Origin: Reichenbachiella sp.
GTDB taxonomy: Bacteria > Bacteroidota > Bacteroidia > Cytophagales > Cyclobacteriaceae
Direction of reading: 5' to 3'
NCBI RefSeq assembly: GCF_033344935.1
Contig: NZ_JAWPMM010000001.1
Location: 3,644,001-3,708,000, forward strand
Length of the DNA: 64,000 bases
Shown piece after piece: positions 43,652 to 51,763 of this stretch (its first letter is position 1; each line of letters starts with the position of its first letter). The position numbers and the translations under genes were made by a program. The notes below the pieces were generated by a model. That model saw only the letters and a program-made list of their open reading frames with translations, was not told where the DNA came from and ran no database searches.

Positions 43652-45610
43652 ATGAGTATCAAAAACATAACAAGCATTTTGGCCAGTCTAGCCTTACTTT
43701 TTGCAGTAGGCTGCCAGCCAGGAGGCAATGAAAATAGCGGTGCTTTGAGCGGCGATTTAGCCTCACGCTCATTCGTAGCACCAGGAGAGCACGACGAATT
43801 CTACGGGTTCATATCTGGAGGATTCAATGGCCAATTGTCTGTCATCGGTATGCCTTCTGGTAGAGTATTCAAAAACATCCCTGTATTTTCTGTGGATGCA
43901 GAGAAAGCTTACGGTTTCAATGAAGAAACTAAAGCTTTGCTAAACACTTCTTATGGATTCATTCCTTGGGGTGATGCCCACCATCCGGACATTTCTCAAA
44001 CTAATGGAAAACTAGACGGTCGATGGGTATTTATCAATGAAAACAATACGCCAAGAATCGCGCGTATCGATTTGACTACGTTCGAAACAGTGGAGACCAT
44101 TGAGATTCCAAACTCTGCAGGTAATCACAGTTCATCTTATGTCACTGACAATACGGAATATGTGGTGGCCGGTACCAGATTCGCTGTACCAGTTCCTCAA
44201 AGAGACATGCCTATTGCAGATTACAAAGGCAATTTCAAAGGCGCGATGTCTTTCTTGAAAGTAGATCAGGAATCAGGTGAAATGAACATCGAATTCCAGA
44301 TCATGATGCCTGGATTCGATTATGACAAAGCGCACCCAGGTAGAGGCAAGTCTCATGGCTGGTTCTTCTTTACTACTTACAATACTGAAGAGGCCAACAC
44401 TTTGATGGAAGTAAACGCTTCACAAAACGACAAGGATTTTGTAGCGGCTATCAACTGGAAAAAAGCGGAAGAGTATATCGCTCAAGGCAACTTCACTACT
44501 ATGGAGACCAACTATGCACACAATGTGTATGATGAAAAAACACACATGGCTACGACTACCTGGGAAAAAGAAGTGAAAATACTTGATCCTGCTAAGTGCC
44601 CTGGTTTAGTGTATTTCATGCCAATGCCAAAATCTCCTCACGGATGTGATGTTGACCCTACAGGTGAATACATTGTAGGTAGTGGCAAACTATCTGCTAA
44701 CGTAACGGTTCACTCATTCACCAAAATGATTGACGCGATCGAAAACGAAAAATTCGATGGAGAAGCTTATGGTATTCCAATCCTGAACTTCGAAGACGTA
44801 TTGGCTGGAGTGGTTGTACAGCCGGGCTTAGGTCCACTGCACACAGAATTTGACGCCAAAGGCAACGCTTATACCACTTTCTTCATCTCTTCTGAGGTGG
44901 TAAAATGGAAACTGGGCACTTGGGAAGTCATCGACAGAAAGCCTACGTACTACTCTGTGGGTCACTTGATGATCCCAGGGGGTAACTCTCAGGCACCTTT
45001 CGGCAAATATCTGATTGCCATGAACAAAATCACTAAAGACAGGTACTTACCTACTGGCCCTGAAGTGACTCAGTCTGCCCAATTGTATGACATCTCTGGC
45101 GAAAAAATGGAATTGCTGCTTGACTTCCCTACGCTAGGTGAGCCTCACTATGCAGCTGGTATCCCAGCAGATTTGATCAAGCCAAATTCTAAGAAGATTT
45201 ATCCTTTGGAAGAAAACGAGCACCCTTATGTGACCAAATCTGAAAAAGATGCCAAAGTGGTTAGAGATGGCAAAGACGTGCACATTTACATGACGATGAT
45301 TCGAAGCCACTTTGCACCTGACAACATCGAAGGAATCAAAGAAGGGGACAGAGTATATTTCCACGTCACCAATTTGGAGCAAGACTATGATGTGCCTCAC
45401 GGTATCAGTATGATTGGAGCAAATACTTCTGAACTACTGATCATGCCCGGGCAAACGGAAACATTTGTATGGGAACCAAAAGGACAAGGTGTATGGCCAT
45501 TCTACTGTACAGACTTCTGTTCTGCGCTTCACCAGGAAATGCAAGGATATGTGAGAGTTTCTTCTGCTAGTTCTAACATAGAACTAAGCTGGACACTCGA
45601 CGGAGAATAA
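43652..45610 (+). CDS. nosZ: Nitrous oxide reductase, clade II, Sec-type lipoprotein
   Basis: 652 residues. The signal is a Sec/lipoprotein type with Cys21 rather than a twin-arginine signal, diagnostic of clade II. The beta-propeller supplies the CuZ histidines in DAHHPD, GNHSSS, SHGWFF, NYAHNV, SPHGCD, TVHSF and LHTEF. The cupredoxin domain holds the CuA ligands in YCTDFCSALHQEM (Cys619, Cys623, His627, Met630). It reduces N2O to N2. All expected ligands are present, so it is likely active. A hairpin follows the stop. Confidence 0.97.
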   Translation: MSIKNITSILASLALLFAVGCQPGGNENSGALSGDLASRSFVAPGEHDEFYGFISGGFNGQLSVIGMPSGRVFKNIPVFSVDAEKAYGFNEETKALLNTSYGFIPWGDAHHPDISQTNGKLDGRWVFINENNTPRIARIDLTTFETVETIEIPNSAGNHSSSYVTDNTEYVVAGTRFAVPVPQRDMPIADYKGNFKGAMSFLKVDQESGEMNIEFQIMMPGFDYDKAHPGRGKSHGWFFFTTYNTEEANTLMEVNASQNDKDFVAAINWKKAEEYIAQGNFTTMETNYAHNVYDEKTHMATTTWEKEVKILDPAKCPGLVYFMPMPKSPHGCDVDPTGEYIVGSGKLSANVTVHSFTKMIDAIENEKFDGEAYGIPILNFEDVLAGVVVQPGLGPLHTEFDAKGNAYTTFFISSEVVKWKLGTWEVIDRKPTYYSVGHLMIPGGNSQAPFGKYLIAMNKITKDRYLPTGPEVTQSAQLYDISGEKMELLLDFPTLGEPHYAAGIPADLIKPNSKKIYPLEENEHPYVTKSEKDAKVVRDGKDVHIYMTMIRSHFAPDNIEGIKEGDRVYFHVTNLEQDYDVPHGISMIGANTSELLIMPGQTETFVWEPKGQGVWPFYCTDFCSALHQEMQGYVRVSSASSNIELSWTLDGE

Positions 45611-45624
45611 AAAGTGTTGGTTTG

Positions 45625-45655
45625 AGGGGGGCGTTTTGCTAAGGTTCGTCCCCCT
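45625..45655 (+). terminator. Intra-operon hairpin after nosZ
   Basis: AGGGGGGCG (45625-45633) pairs with CGTCCCCCT (45647-45655), with one G-T pair and a 13-base loop. There is no T-run behind it, so it more likely protects the nosZ message or causes partial termination. It would allow higher levels of NosZ than of the accessory proteins. Confidence 0.6.
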
Positions 45656-45693
45656 ACTTTACCACACCTATCCAATCACAAACAACAAAAAAA

Positions 45694-46293
45694 ATGAAAT
45701 TATCTAAAATAATGATGGTCGTAGGTTCTGCGATGATCCTCCTCCTCTTCGTCCTACCGCTCTGGAACATCACCCTGGAAGCCCCTCAATATCCGGAAGC
45801 CATAGGCATGGATATCTGGATCAACAAGATCGTAGATCACAATCCTAACGACATCAAAAACATCAACTTGATGAACCATTATGTGGGTATGAAAGATATT
45901 CCTACAGAAATGGCCGAATTCGACATCTTCCCTCCTGTCATCATTGGCATGGCAGTACTCGGGATTCTATTTGGCTTTGTTGGCAATAAGAAATTGTATT
46001 TGACCTGGTTCATTGTGATGAGTTTGTTGGGTACGGCTGGTATGTATGATTTCTACCGATGGGAATATGACTATGGCCATAACTTGAAAGAAAACGCGGC
46101 CATTAAATTTTTGGATGAAAAAGGAGAGCCGATGGCGTACCAACCGCCATTAATTGGTTCTAAAATGATTCTGAATTTCAATGCCATTTCTCTGCCCATG
46201 AGCGGAGCCTATTGCCTCTTTGGAGGCATGTTTATCACCTTAGCCGCCTTCTTTGTAGCAAAAAAAGAAGAAGAAAAATCTGTCGAAACTTAA
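45694..46293 (+). CDS. Nos-cluster membrane protein, four helices
   Basis: 199 residues with about four hydrophobic segments (near 6-24, 90-108, 112-130 and 165-190). Between the first two lies a periplasmic loop with His/Met/Asp residues (NHYVGMKDIPTEMAEFD). It follows nosZ and precedes nosL. Similar proteins of unknown function occupy this place in clade II nos clusters and are sometimes called NosB-like, a link I infer from position only. A role in electron or copper supply to NosZ is possible. Confidence 0.7.
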   Translation: MKLSKIMMVVGSAMILLLFVLPLWNITLEAPQYPEAIGMDIWINKIVDHNPNDIKNINLMNHYVGMKDIPTEMAEFDIFPPVIIGMAVLGILFGFVGNKKLYLTWFIVMSLLGTAGMYDFYRWEYDYGHNLKENAAIKFLDEKGEPMAYQPPLIGSKMILNFNAISLPMSGAYCLFGGMFITLAAFFVAKKEEEKSVET

Positions 46294-46302
46294 CAGTTAT
46301 CA

Positions 46303-46737
46303 ATGATGATCAGACCAACACTTTATACACTTTTTTTACTTTTCATTCTAACCAGTTGCGATCGCGAACCAGCAGCTATTGACTATGGCAAAACCAGTTG
46401 CCATTCCTGCAAAATGACGATTGTGGATCAGCAACACGCCGCACAGGTCATGACTAAAAAAGGACGCACCTACTCCTTCGATGCCATCGAATGTATGGTG
46501 AGAAGCCTGGATCAATGGCAGCCTGAAGAACTGCAAATCCTACTCGTCACGGACTACACTACGCCGAAGCAATTGATAGAGGCACAAAGTGCGCACTATC
46601 TCATCAGCAAGGCCATTCCCAGCCCTATGGGGGCTCATCTGTCTGCCTTCTCTAAAAAGGAAAACAGAGATGAATTGGCCAGCAATCCTACCGACCAAAA
46701 ACTAGCCTGGAGCGAACTGAAATTTTCTATCAATTAA
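46303..46737 (+). CDS. nosL: NosL copper chaperone lipoprotein
   Basis: 144 residues with a lipoprotein signal (Cys19 in LTSC; an alternative start at 46306 shifts this by one). The copper-binding motif CHSCKM (Cys33, Cys36, Met38) and a later AIECM are typical of NosL, which delivers Cu(I) for CuZ assembly. It is the fifth gene of the operon. It lies nine bases after the membrane protein and twelve before nosD. Confidence 0.9.
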   Translation: MMIRPTLYTLFLLFILTSCDREPAAIDYGKTSCHSCKMTIVDQQHAAQVMTKKGRTYSFDAIECMVRSLDQWQPEELQILLVTDYTTPKQLIEAQSAHYLISKAIPSPMGAHLSAFSKKENRDELASNPTDQKLAWSELKFSIN

Positions 46738-46749
46738 TCTGACCACATC

Positions 46750-47979
46750 ATGTTCAGATATCTTTTTCTTTGGCTTTTTCTTTCGACCGCTATGGCTAAA
46801 GCTGGTCAATTGACTGTATGCAAAACCTGCCCAATCAATGACCTGAAGCAAGCGGTAGCGCAAGCTGCACCTCATGACACTATCAAGGTCCAAGCGGGCA
46901 CCTATGCGGCGATCGAAATCATTATCGACAAACCGCTCACACTACTGGGAGAAAAGGACGCCGTTTTGGATGGGCAAACACAACGCCATATCCTGAATCT
47001 ACAATCCGATAGTGTGAATGTAGTAGGACTGACTTTTATCAACGCAGGCAGAAGCTTCACCAAAGATTATGCAGCTATCTATGCACACAAAGTGAACTAC
47101 TTTGTCTTAAAGAACAACAGAGTCATTGAACCCTATTTTGGTTTTTTGATTGAAAAATCACACTACGGCATCATTAGCAACAATATCATTTCCGGAGAAA
47201 CAAAAACAGAAACAGACTCCGGCAATGGCATTCACTTATGGCACTGTTCAGAAGTGGTAATCAGTGATAATAACACCTACGGCTTACGAGATGGTATCTA
47301 CTTCGAATTTGTAACCAATAGCCTGGTGAAAAACAATAACAGCCACCACAATGTACGCTATGGACTACACTTCATGTTTTCAAACAACGACGAATACACG
47401 AGCAACAATTTCCATCACAATGGCGCCGGAGTCGCCGTCATGTTTTCCAAGTTTATCATCATGAAGAAAAATACGTTTGCCAAAAACTGGGGAACGGCTT
47501 CTTATGGCTTACTGCTCAAAGAGATTTATGATGCGGAAGTCGAGGGGAATATATTCGACGAAAACACCATCGCCATATTCCTGGAAGGCACAGGCCGAAT
47601 CAATTATCAAAAAAATCAATTCCTCAACAATGGCTGGGGCATCAAAGTCTCCGGGGGCTGCTACACCAATCGATTCTTCGACAACAACTTCATCAACAAT
47701 GCACTAGATATTGCCTACAACAGCAAGATGAATGACAATGAATTCACACACAACTACTGGAGCAGCTACACTGGCTACGATCTTGATCGCGATGGTATTG
47801 GGGATGTGCCTTACCGCCCTGTGAAGCTATTTTCGTACATCATCGGTCAATGTCCGGAATCTATTGTGCTACTCAGAAGCCTGTTTGTAGATATTATCAA
47901 CTTTTCAGAAAAAGTCTCTCCGGTATTCACGCCAGATAATTTGTTGGACCCAACGCCTGCCATGCAGCAATTGCTATGA
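46750..47979 (+). CDS. nosD: NosD periplasmic copper-processing protein
   Basis: 409 residues with a Sec signal (LFLWLFLSTAMAKA). The mature part is a right-handed parallel beta-helix of the NosD/CASH type, with short repeats such as NNRVIEPYFGFLIEKS, SNNIISGE, SDNNTYGLRDGIYFEF and KNNNSHHNVRYGLHF. NosD works with the NosFY ABC transporter in sulfur/copper-cluster maturation of NosZ. Its stop overlaps the start of nosF (ATGA), so the two are translationally coupled. Confidence 0.92.
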   Translation: MFRYLFLWLFLSTAMAKAGQLTVCKTCPINDLKQAVAQAAPHDTIKVQAGTYAAIEIIIDKPLTLLGEKDAVLDGQTQRHILNLQSDSVNVVGLTFINAGRSFTKDYAAIYAHKVNYFVLKNNRVIEPYFGFLIEKSHYGIISNNIISGETKTETDSGNGIHLWHCSEVVISDNNTYGLRDGIYFEFVTNSLVKNNNSHHNVRYGLHFMFSNNDEYTSNNFHHNGAGVAVMFSKFIIMKKNTFAKNWGTASYGLLLKEIYDAEVEGNIFDENTIAIFLEGTGRINYQKNQFLNNGWGIKVSGGCYTNRFFDNNFINNALDIAYNSKMNDNEFTHNYWSSYTGYDLDRDGIGDVPYRPVKLFSYIIGQCPESIVLLRSLFVDIINFSEKVSPVFTPDNLLDPTPAMQQLL

Positions 47980-48671
47980 TACATATAGAAAACATAAAGA
48001 AAAGATTCGACCAGCTCCAGGTCTTGGATGGGGTCAGTCTACAGATAGACCAGCCCGGCATCTTTGCCGTGCTTGGACCCAATGGTTCTGGGAAGACCAC
48101 CTTACTGAAAAGCATTCTGGGTATGGTGCTTCCACAAGATGGAGACATCAAACTCAATGGTCAGTCTACACTCAGGGCATGGGATTATAGAGATCAGATA
48201 GGCTACTTGCCACAGATCGCCCGATTTCCCGACAACCTTACCGTGAGCGAAGTCATCGAAATGATCAAGTCTATTCGTGAGCAAGAAGCAAACGAACAAC
48301 CATTGATTAATCGATTTGGTTTGATGCCATTTATGAACAAAAAACTGGGCAAGCTATCTGGTGGAACCAGACAAAAAGTGAACATCGTTTTGACTTTCAT
48401 GTTTGATTGCCAACTCTACATTTTGGATGAACCCACGGCTGGATTGGATCCGGTGGCCTTGATTCAGCTAAAAGAGTTGATCATGGAAGAAAAGGCCAAA
48501 GGCAAAACCTTTCTCATCACTACCCACATTATGAATCTGGTGGAAGAATTGTCGGATGAAGTCGTTTTCCTCCTCGACGGAAAGATCTACTTCAAAGGCA
48601 CACTCGATCAGCTGAAAACCGAGACCAAACAAACAGATTTAGAACACGCCATAGCACAAATACTACAATGA
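47976..48671 (+). CDS. nosF: NosF ABC transporter ATPase
   Basis: 231 residues. Walker A GPNGSGKTT (residues about 31-39), Q-loop YLPQIARFPDNLTV, signature LSGGTRQK, Walker B LYILDEPTAGLDP and the H-loop ITTHIM are all present. It powers the NosFYD complex that matures the CuZ centre. It overlaps nosD and nosY by four bases each. Confidence 0.94.
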   Translation: MIHIENIKKRFDQLQVLDGVSLQIDQPGIFAVLGPNGSGKTTLLKSILGMVLPQDGDIKLNGQSTLRAWDYRDQIGYLPQIARFPDNLTVSEVIEMIKSIREQEANEQPLINRFGLMPFMNKKLGKLSGGTRQKVNIVLTFMFDCQLYILDEPTAGLDPVALIQLKELIMEEKAKGKTFLITTHIMNLVEELSDEVVFLLDGKIYFKGTLDQLKTETKQTDLEHAIAQILQ

Positions 48672-49450
48672 TTAAGATTCTAAAATATAGCTTTTATGAT
48701 CTGGCCAGAAGTCGCTGGAGCTATGTCTATTTCGCCTTTTATTTATTACTGGGATTTGTGCTTTTGTTTTTGAATAGCAGCATTTCCAAAGCAGTGATCA
48801 CGCTGATGAATATCATCGTCGTGCTCTCCCCTATGATCGGTACCATATTCGGTATCATGTATCATTATAGTGCGCGAGAATTCACTGAGCTGCTTTTGGC
48901 GCAGCCGATCAGACGTCGCACGATATTTCTAGGACAGTATTTGGGCATTGCTACTTCCTTATCACTGAGTTTGATTCTGGGTTTGGGTATTCCTTTTTTG
49001 ATCTATGGAGTGAGTCAGTCTTCTGAGTTTTGGAATTTTGCACTACTGATCATCACGGGTACTTTCCTCACATTCATATTTGTAGGACTGGCTATCAATA
49101 TTGCTTTGGCGAATGAAAACCGAATCAAGGGTTTCAGTTATGCCATTTTGCTGTGGCTCTTTTTGGCGGTGATGTACGATGGGATATTCATGATTCTCCT
49201 GATGGTATTCAAGGATTACCCATTAGATCAGTTTGCACTTATCGCCAGCATTGCCAACCCTATAGACTTATCCAGAATTTTGATTTTGCTTAAGCTGGAT
49301 ATCGCCGCTTTACTCGGGTATACCGGAGCCATTTTTCAAAAGTTCTTTGGTTCTGGCCTGGGTGCTGTCCTTTCCTTTTTGGCCTTGTTTATTTGGACAT
49401 TGGTGCCTGCTTTGAATCTGTTGAGATTGGCGGATAAGAAGGATTTTTGA
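48668..49450 (+). CDS. nosY: NosY ABC transporter permease
   Basis: 260 residues with six hydrophobic segments, beginning KYSFYDLARSRWSYVYFAFY, the pattern of NosY/ABC-2 permeases. It pairs with NosF and NosD. It is the last gene of the operon. The 3' end (DKKDF, then TGA) runs into a truncated copy of the dispersed repeat found beside the lone genes, so its stop may have been supplied by that repeat. Confidence 0.9.
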   Translation: MIKILKYSFYDLARSRWSYVYFAFYLLLGFVLLFLNSSISKAVITLMNIIVVLSPMIGTIFGIMYHYSAREFTELLLAQPIRRRTIFLGQYLGIATSLSLSLILGLGIPFLIYGVSQSSEFWNFALLIITGTFLTFIFVGLAINIALANENRIKGFSYAILLWLFLAVMYDGIFMILLMVFKDYPLDQFALIASIANPIDLSRILILLKLDIAALLGYTGAIFQKFFGSGLGAVLSFLALFIWTLVPALNLLRLADKKDF

Positions 49451-49487
49451 GATAAGATCAAAGACGAGCGGCAGTGGAAGGCTGAAG
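49442..49487. repeat. Dispersed intergenic repeat, copy B (truncated)
   Basis: GATTTTTGAGATAAGATCAA, AGACGAGCGGCAGTGGAAG and GCTGAAGG here match TTTTTTGGGGTAAGATCAAA, GACAAGCGGCAGTGGAAG and ACCGAAAGG at 50221-50267 in the same order. It begins inside the last codons of nosY and lacks the first part of the repeat. Together with copy C it flanks the lone gene at 49541 as a direct repeat. Confidence 0.65.
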
Positions 49488-49540
49488 GAAACCATCGCAC
49501 CAAACTCTAGCAGCAATCACCATGGGTGATATAGGTAATC

Positions 49541-50101
49541 TTATGATCTTTTTTTGTCTTCTGTATTCAAGTGAGACAAGAACCCATTTAAAACTTCTGT
49601 TATAATTTTCTCATCAATTTGAAAGTTTGTGTGCTTCTCTTCTTGAATCCCGTTGTTACGATTCCAATCACCTCTGACCTCCATCCATGTAGACTCTATT
49701 GAACGTAGTTCTTCGGTAGTAAATTCAAATTCCTGTTCATCTAGTATTGACAGAACACCGTTCTGCACTTCCCAATTGTGAGTAGCTGAAAAGAGAATGT
49801 TGAATAATTCCTTTAGTTTGTTGCTACAATTCAATGATTGAAGTGCAAAAATCAAAGTTCCTCTGGAGTTTCTAAATGCCTCTGTTTGGACTGCTTTAAA
49901 TAAGGGATCAAGTGCGTCCTGATATTTGTGTTCTTTGAATGTAAGTGCCACCGAATTTCTTATTGAACTGTCTTCATGTTGAAGGAGTTCCAAAAGATAA
50001 CTGTTCTCGCCATCTTCAAAAAGTTGATTGGTAATGGACTTCTGATCTTCCCAATCAGCTGAAAGCAATTGAGACTTCAAATAATCAGCGTTGCTTTTCA
50101 T
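49541..50101 (-). CDS. HEAT-repeat-like protein, lone gene 2
   Basis: 186 residues, all helical, no signal peptide. Repeated helices such as NSYLLELLQHEDSSIRNSVA and YQDALDPLFKAVQTEAFRNS resemble HEAT/PBS repeats, and aromatic WEVQNGVLSILDEQEF is similar. The likely role is protein-protein contact in the cytoplasm; no partner is known. The gene is more AT-rich than nosY, stands alone on the minus strand, and is bracketed by TTATGATC/GATCATAA (49541-49548 and 50115-50122), with the stop codon in the 3' copy. Its upstream flank shares a block with lone gene 1. Acquisition as a cassette is suspected. Confidence 0.6.
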   Translation of the reverse strand: MKSNADYLKSQLLSADWEDQKSITNQLFEDGENSYLLELLQHEDSSIRNSVALTFKEHKYQDALDPLFKAVQTEAFRNSRGTLIFALQSLNCSNKLKELFNILFSATHNWEVQNGVLSILDEQEFEFTTEELRSIESTWMEVRGDWNRNNGIQEEKHTNFQIDEKIITEVLNGFLSHLNTEDKKRS

Positions 50102-50114
50102 TTATAAATTAGTT

Positions 50115-50158
50115 GATCATAACATTTACATAAAAGCAATGCAAGATATCCGCACTGC
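50115..50158 (-). repeat. 5' boundary repeat of lone gene 2 with shared upstream block
   Basis: GATCATAA (50115-50122) is the inverse of TTATGATC at 49541-49548. The following AACATTTACATAAAAGC and TATCCGCACTG match the block at 5051-5082 beside lone gene 1, apart from a variable centre. Confidence 0.6.
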
Positions 50159-50188
50159 ATCATAATCTATAAAATTGAATAATTAGTA

Positions 50189-50259
50189 ATTCTCAGAAGG
50201 GCTGCTACTCAAGATTAAGGTTTTTTGGGGTAAGATCAAAGACAAGCGGCAGTGGAAGA
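50189..50259. repeat. Dispersed intergenic repeat, copy C
   Basis: ATTCTCAGAAGGGCTGCT, CTCAAGATTAAGG, GGTAAGATCAAAGAC and AAGCGGCAGTGGAAG occur here. Copy D at 56248-56316 shares the first 18 bases exactly and most of the rest. Copy B at 49442 matches its second half. Confidence 0.7.
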
Positions 50260-50266
50260 CCGAAAG

Positions 50267-50417
50267 GGATTGCCGCGCTCCGCCTGTCTGCCGACCGGCA
50301 GGCTCGCAATGACGGGTTTTAGCTGGCTTCAGCTGTAGAATTCTCGTCCCGAACTTAAAAACGTCATTGCGAGGAGAATGATTTGATGGTAGGCAAATCA
50401 GACGACGCGGCAATCTC
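50267..50417. repeat. Long inverted repeat of ATTGCCGCG...CGCAATGACG type
   Basis: The left arm 50267-50315 (GGATTGCCGCG ... GCTCGCAATGACG) is complementary to the right arm 50361-50417 (ACGTCATTGCGAGG ... GACGCGGCAATCTC). The left arm contains an inner palindrome TGCCGACCGGCA. The spacer is about 45 bases. It is related to the single element at 5885. Confidence 0.75.
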
Positions 50418-50589
50418 AAGCCATCTACCCAAAACAAAATTTAAAGCAAAAAACAGCAATCTCGAATCCTCACCATTACTCTCTTTAAAGAAATCAATCC
50501 TACAATCGAATAAAACCATACATGAATCTTCAGCAGGTTCAGCAGATCAGTATATATTTATCTAATCAAAACATGATTAACTAAAAGAT

Positions 50590-51660
50590 TTGAAGAAGTA
50601 CATCTCCCTCCTTGCAGTCCTGCTCGTTTCTTACCACTTAAGTTTCAGCCAATTTATGGGTGCTGCTGCTCCACGATCGGACAGCACTAAAAACTTCAGT
50701 TTCCTACCCATTCCTTATGTCAACTATGATCGAAGTCTGGGATTTTCGTATGGCTTGATTCCTATGGCGATGTACACGATCAATAAAAAAGACACGATTT
50801 CCCCTCAATCATTGACCGGAGGCATCATCATGCGCACGTCCAATGAAACCTGGATGGGTGGAGTTTTCGGAAAATTCTACTTAAAAGAAGATACCTACAG
50901 AATCACTGCTGCGGCTGTCACTGGTAACGTAAATTTTCAATTTTACCCGGATCTGCCCGGAGCCCCGGAAATTATCGATTATAGTACGGGACTCGACTAC
51001 TTGAGCATAGATGTACAGCGAAAAGTGGCGCCCTCTATGTATGTAGGTTTGGGCTATGTTTATACTCACTTTGCTACCTCCTATGATGTTGATAACTCCC
51101 CTACCGAATTTACGTCCCTACATGGAGGGAAACTGATCTGGTCATACGACAAGCGAGGTGATGTATACTACCCTAGAGGTGGCTATCTCACTAACTTCAA
51201 TTACAACTTCTATCCAGATTTTTTCGGCAACGAAGTGTCTTCGAATAAAATCACCATCGACCATAATCAGTATTTCAGTGCCCGACAAAACAAGGATATT
51301 TTTGCAGCCAGGTTATTTCTGGGTATCGGCATTGGCGAATTGGATTTCAATCAGCAGTTTATTTTAGGTGGAAAAGATTTGAGAGGCTATTCGCAGGGTG
51401 AGTATCGGGGCGAACAACTCTATGCCCTGTAAGGTGAGTATCGGTGGAATCCCACAGAGCGATTTGGCCTGGTAGGGTTTGCAGGCATGGCCATGGTGCA
51501 CAACAAAAATATGACTGCCGATAATGGTAAGTTGCTTCCTACTGTAGGCGGTGGCTTCCGAATCAATGTATTCCCTCAAAATCACATGAATGTGGGTCTT
51601 GATGCAGGTGTGGGCGTAGACGATTGGAGCGTTAGCTTTCAGATTGGCGAAACCTTCTAG
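50590..51660 (+). pseudogene. BamA/TamA-like outer-membrane barrel protein interrupted by an in-frame stop
   Basis: Translation from a TTG at 50590 gives a signal peptide (KKYISLLAVLLVSYHLSFSQ) and 280 residues of barrel strands, e.g. FSFLPIPYVNYDRSLGFSYG and QQFILGGKDLRGYSQGEYRG. A TAA at 51430-51432 then interrupts, but the same frame continues without shift as GEYRWNPTERFGLVGFAG and ends with a typical barrel C-terminus, SFQIGETF, at 51660. Full length would be 356 residues. CAA to TAA is the simplest single change, since the context YAL-x-GEYRW often has Gln there. The start is TTG, also unusual. Loss of the final strands should prevent outer-membrane assembly. Confidence 0.72.
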
Positions 51661-51763
51661 CCTTTTACTAACCTATATATTCAAGAATATTTTCAAAATG
51701 CCGCCCGTTAATTAGGGGTAAAATCACTTTTATTGACTAATCTTTACTTATAATTCAAAAGTA

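Larger units (their letters stand above)
50102..50589. other. Gene-free repeat region upstream of the interrupted OMP gene
   Basis: 488 bases without a credible gene. It contains the 5' boundary and shared block of lone gene 2 (50115-50158), dispersed repeat copy C (50189-50259), and a long inverted repeat (50267-50417). From 50418 to 50589 it is AT-rich and unremarkable; the promoter of the OMP gene would be expected there. Confidence 0.7.
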
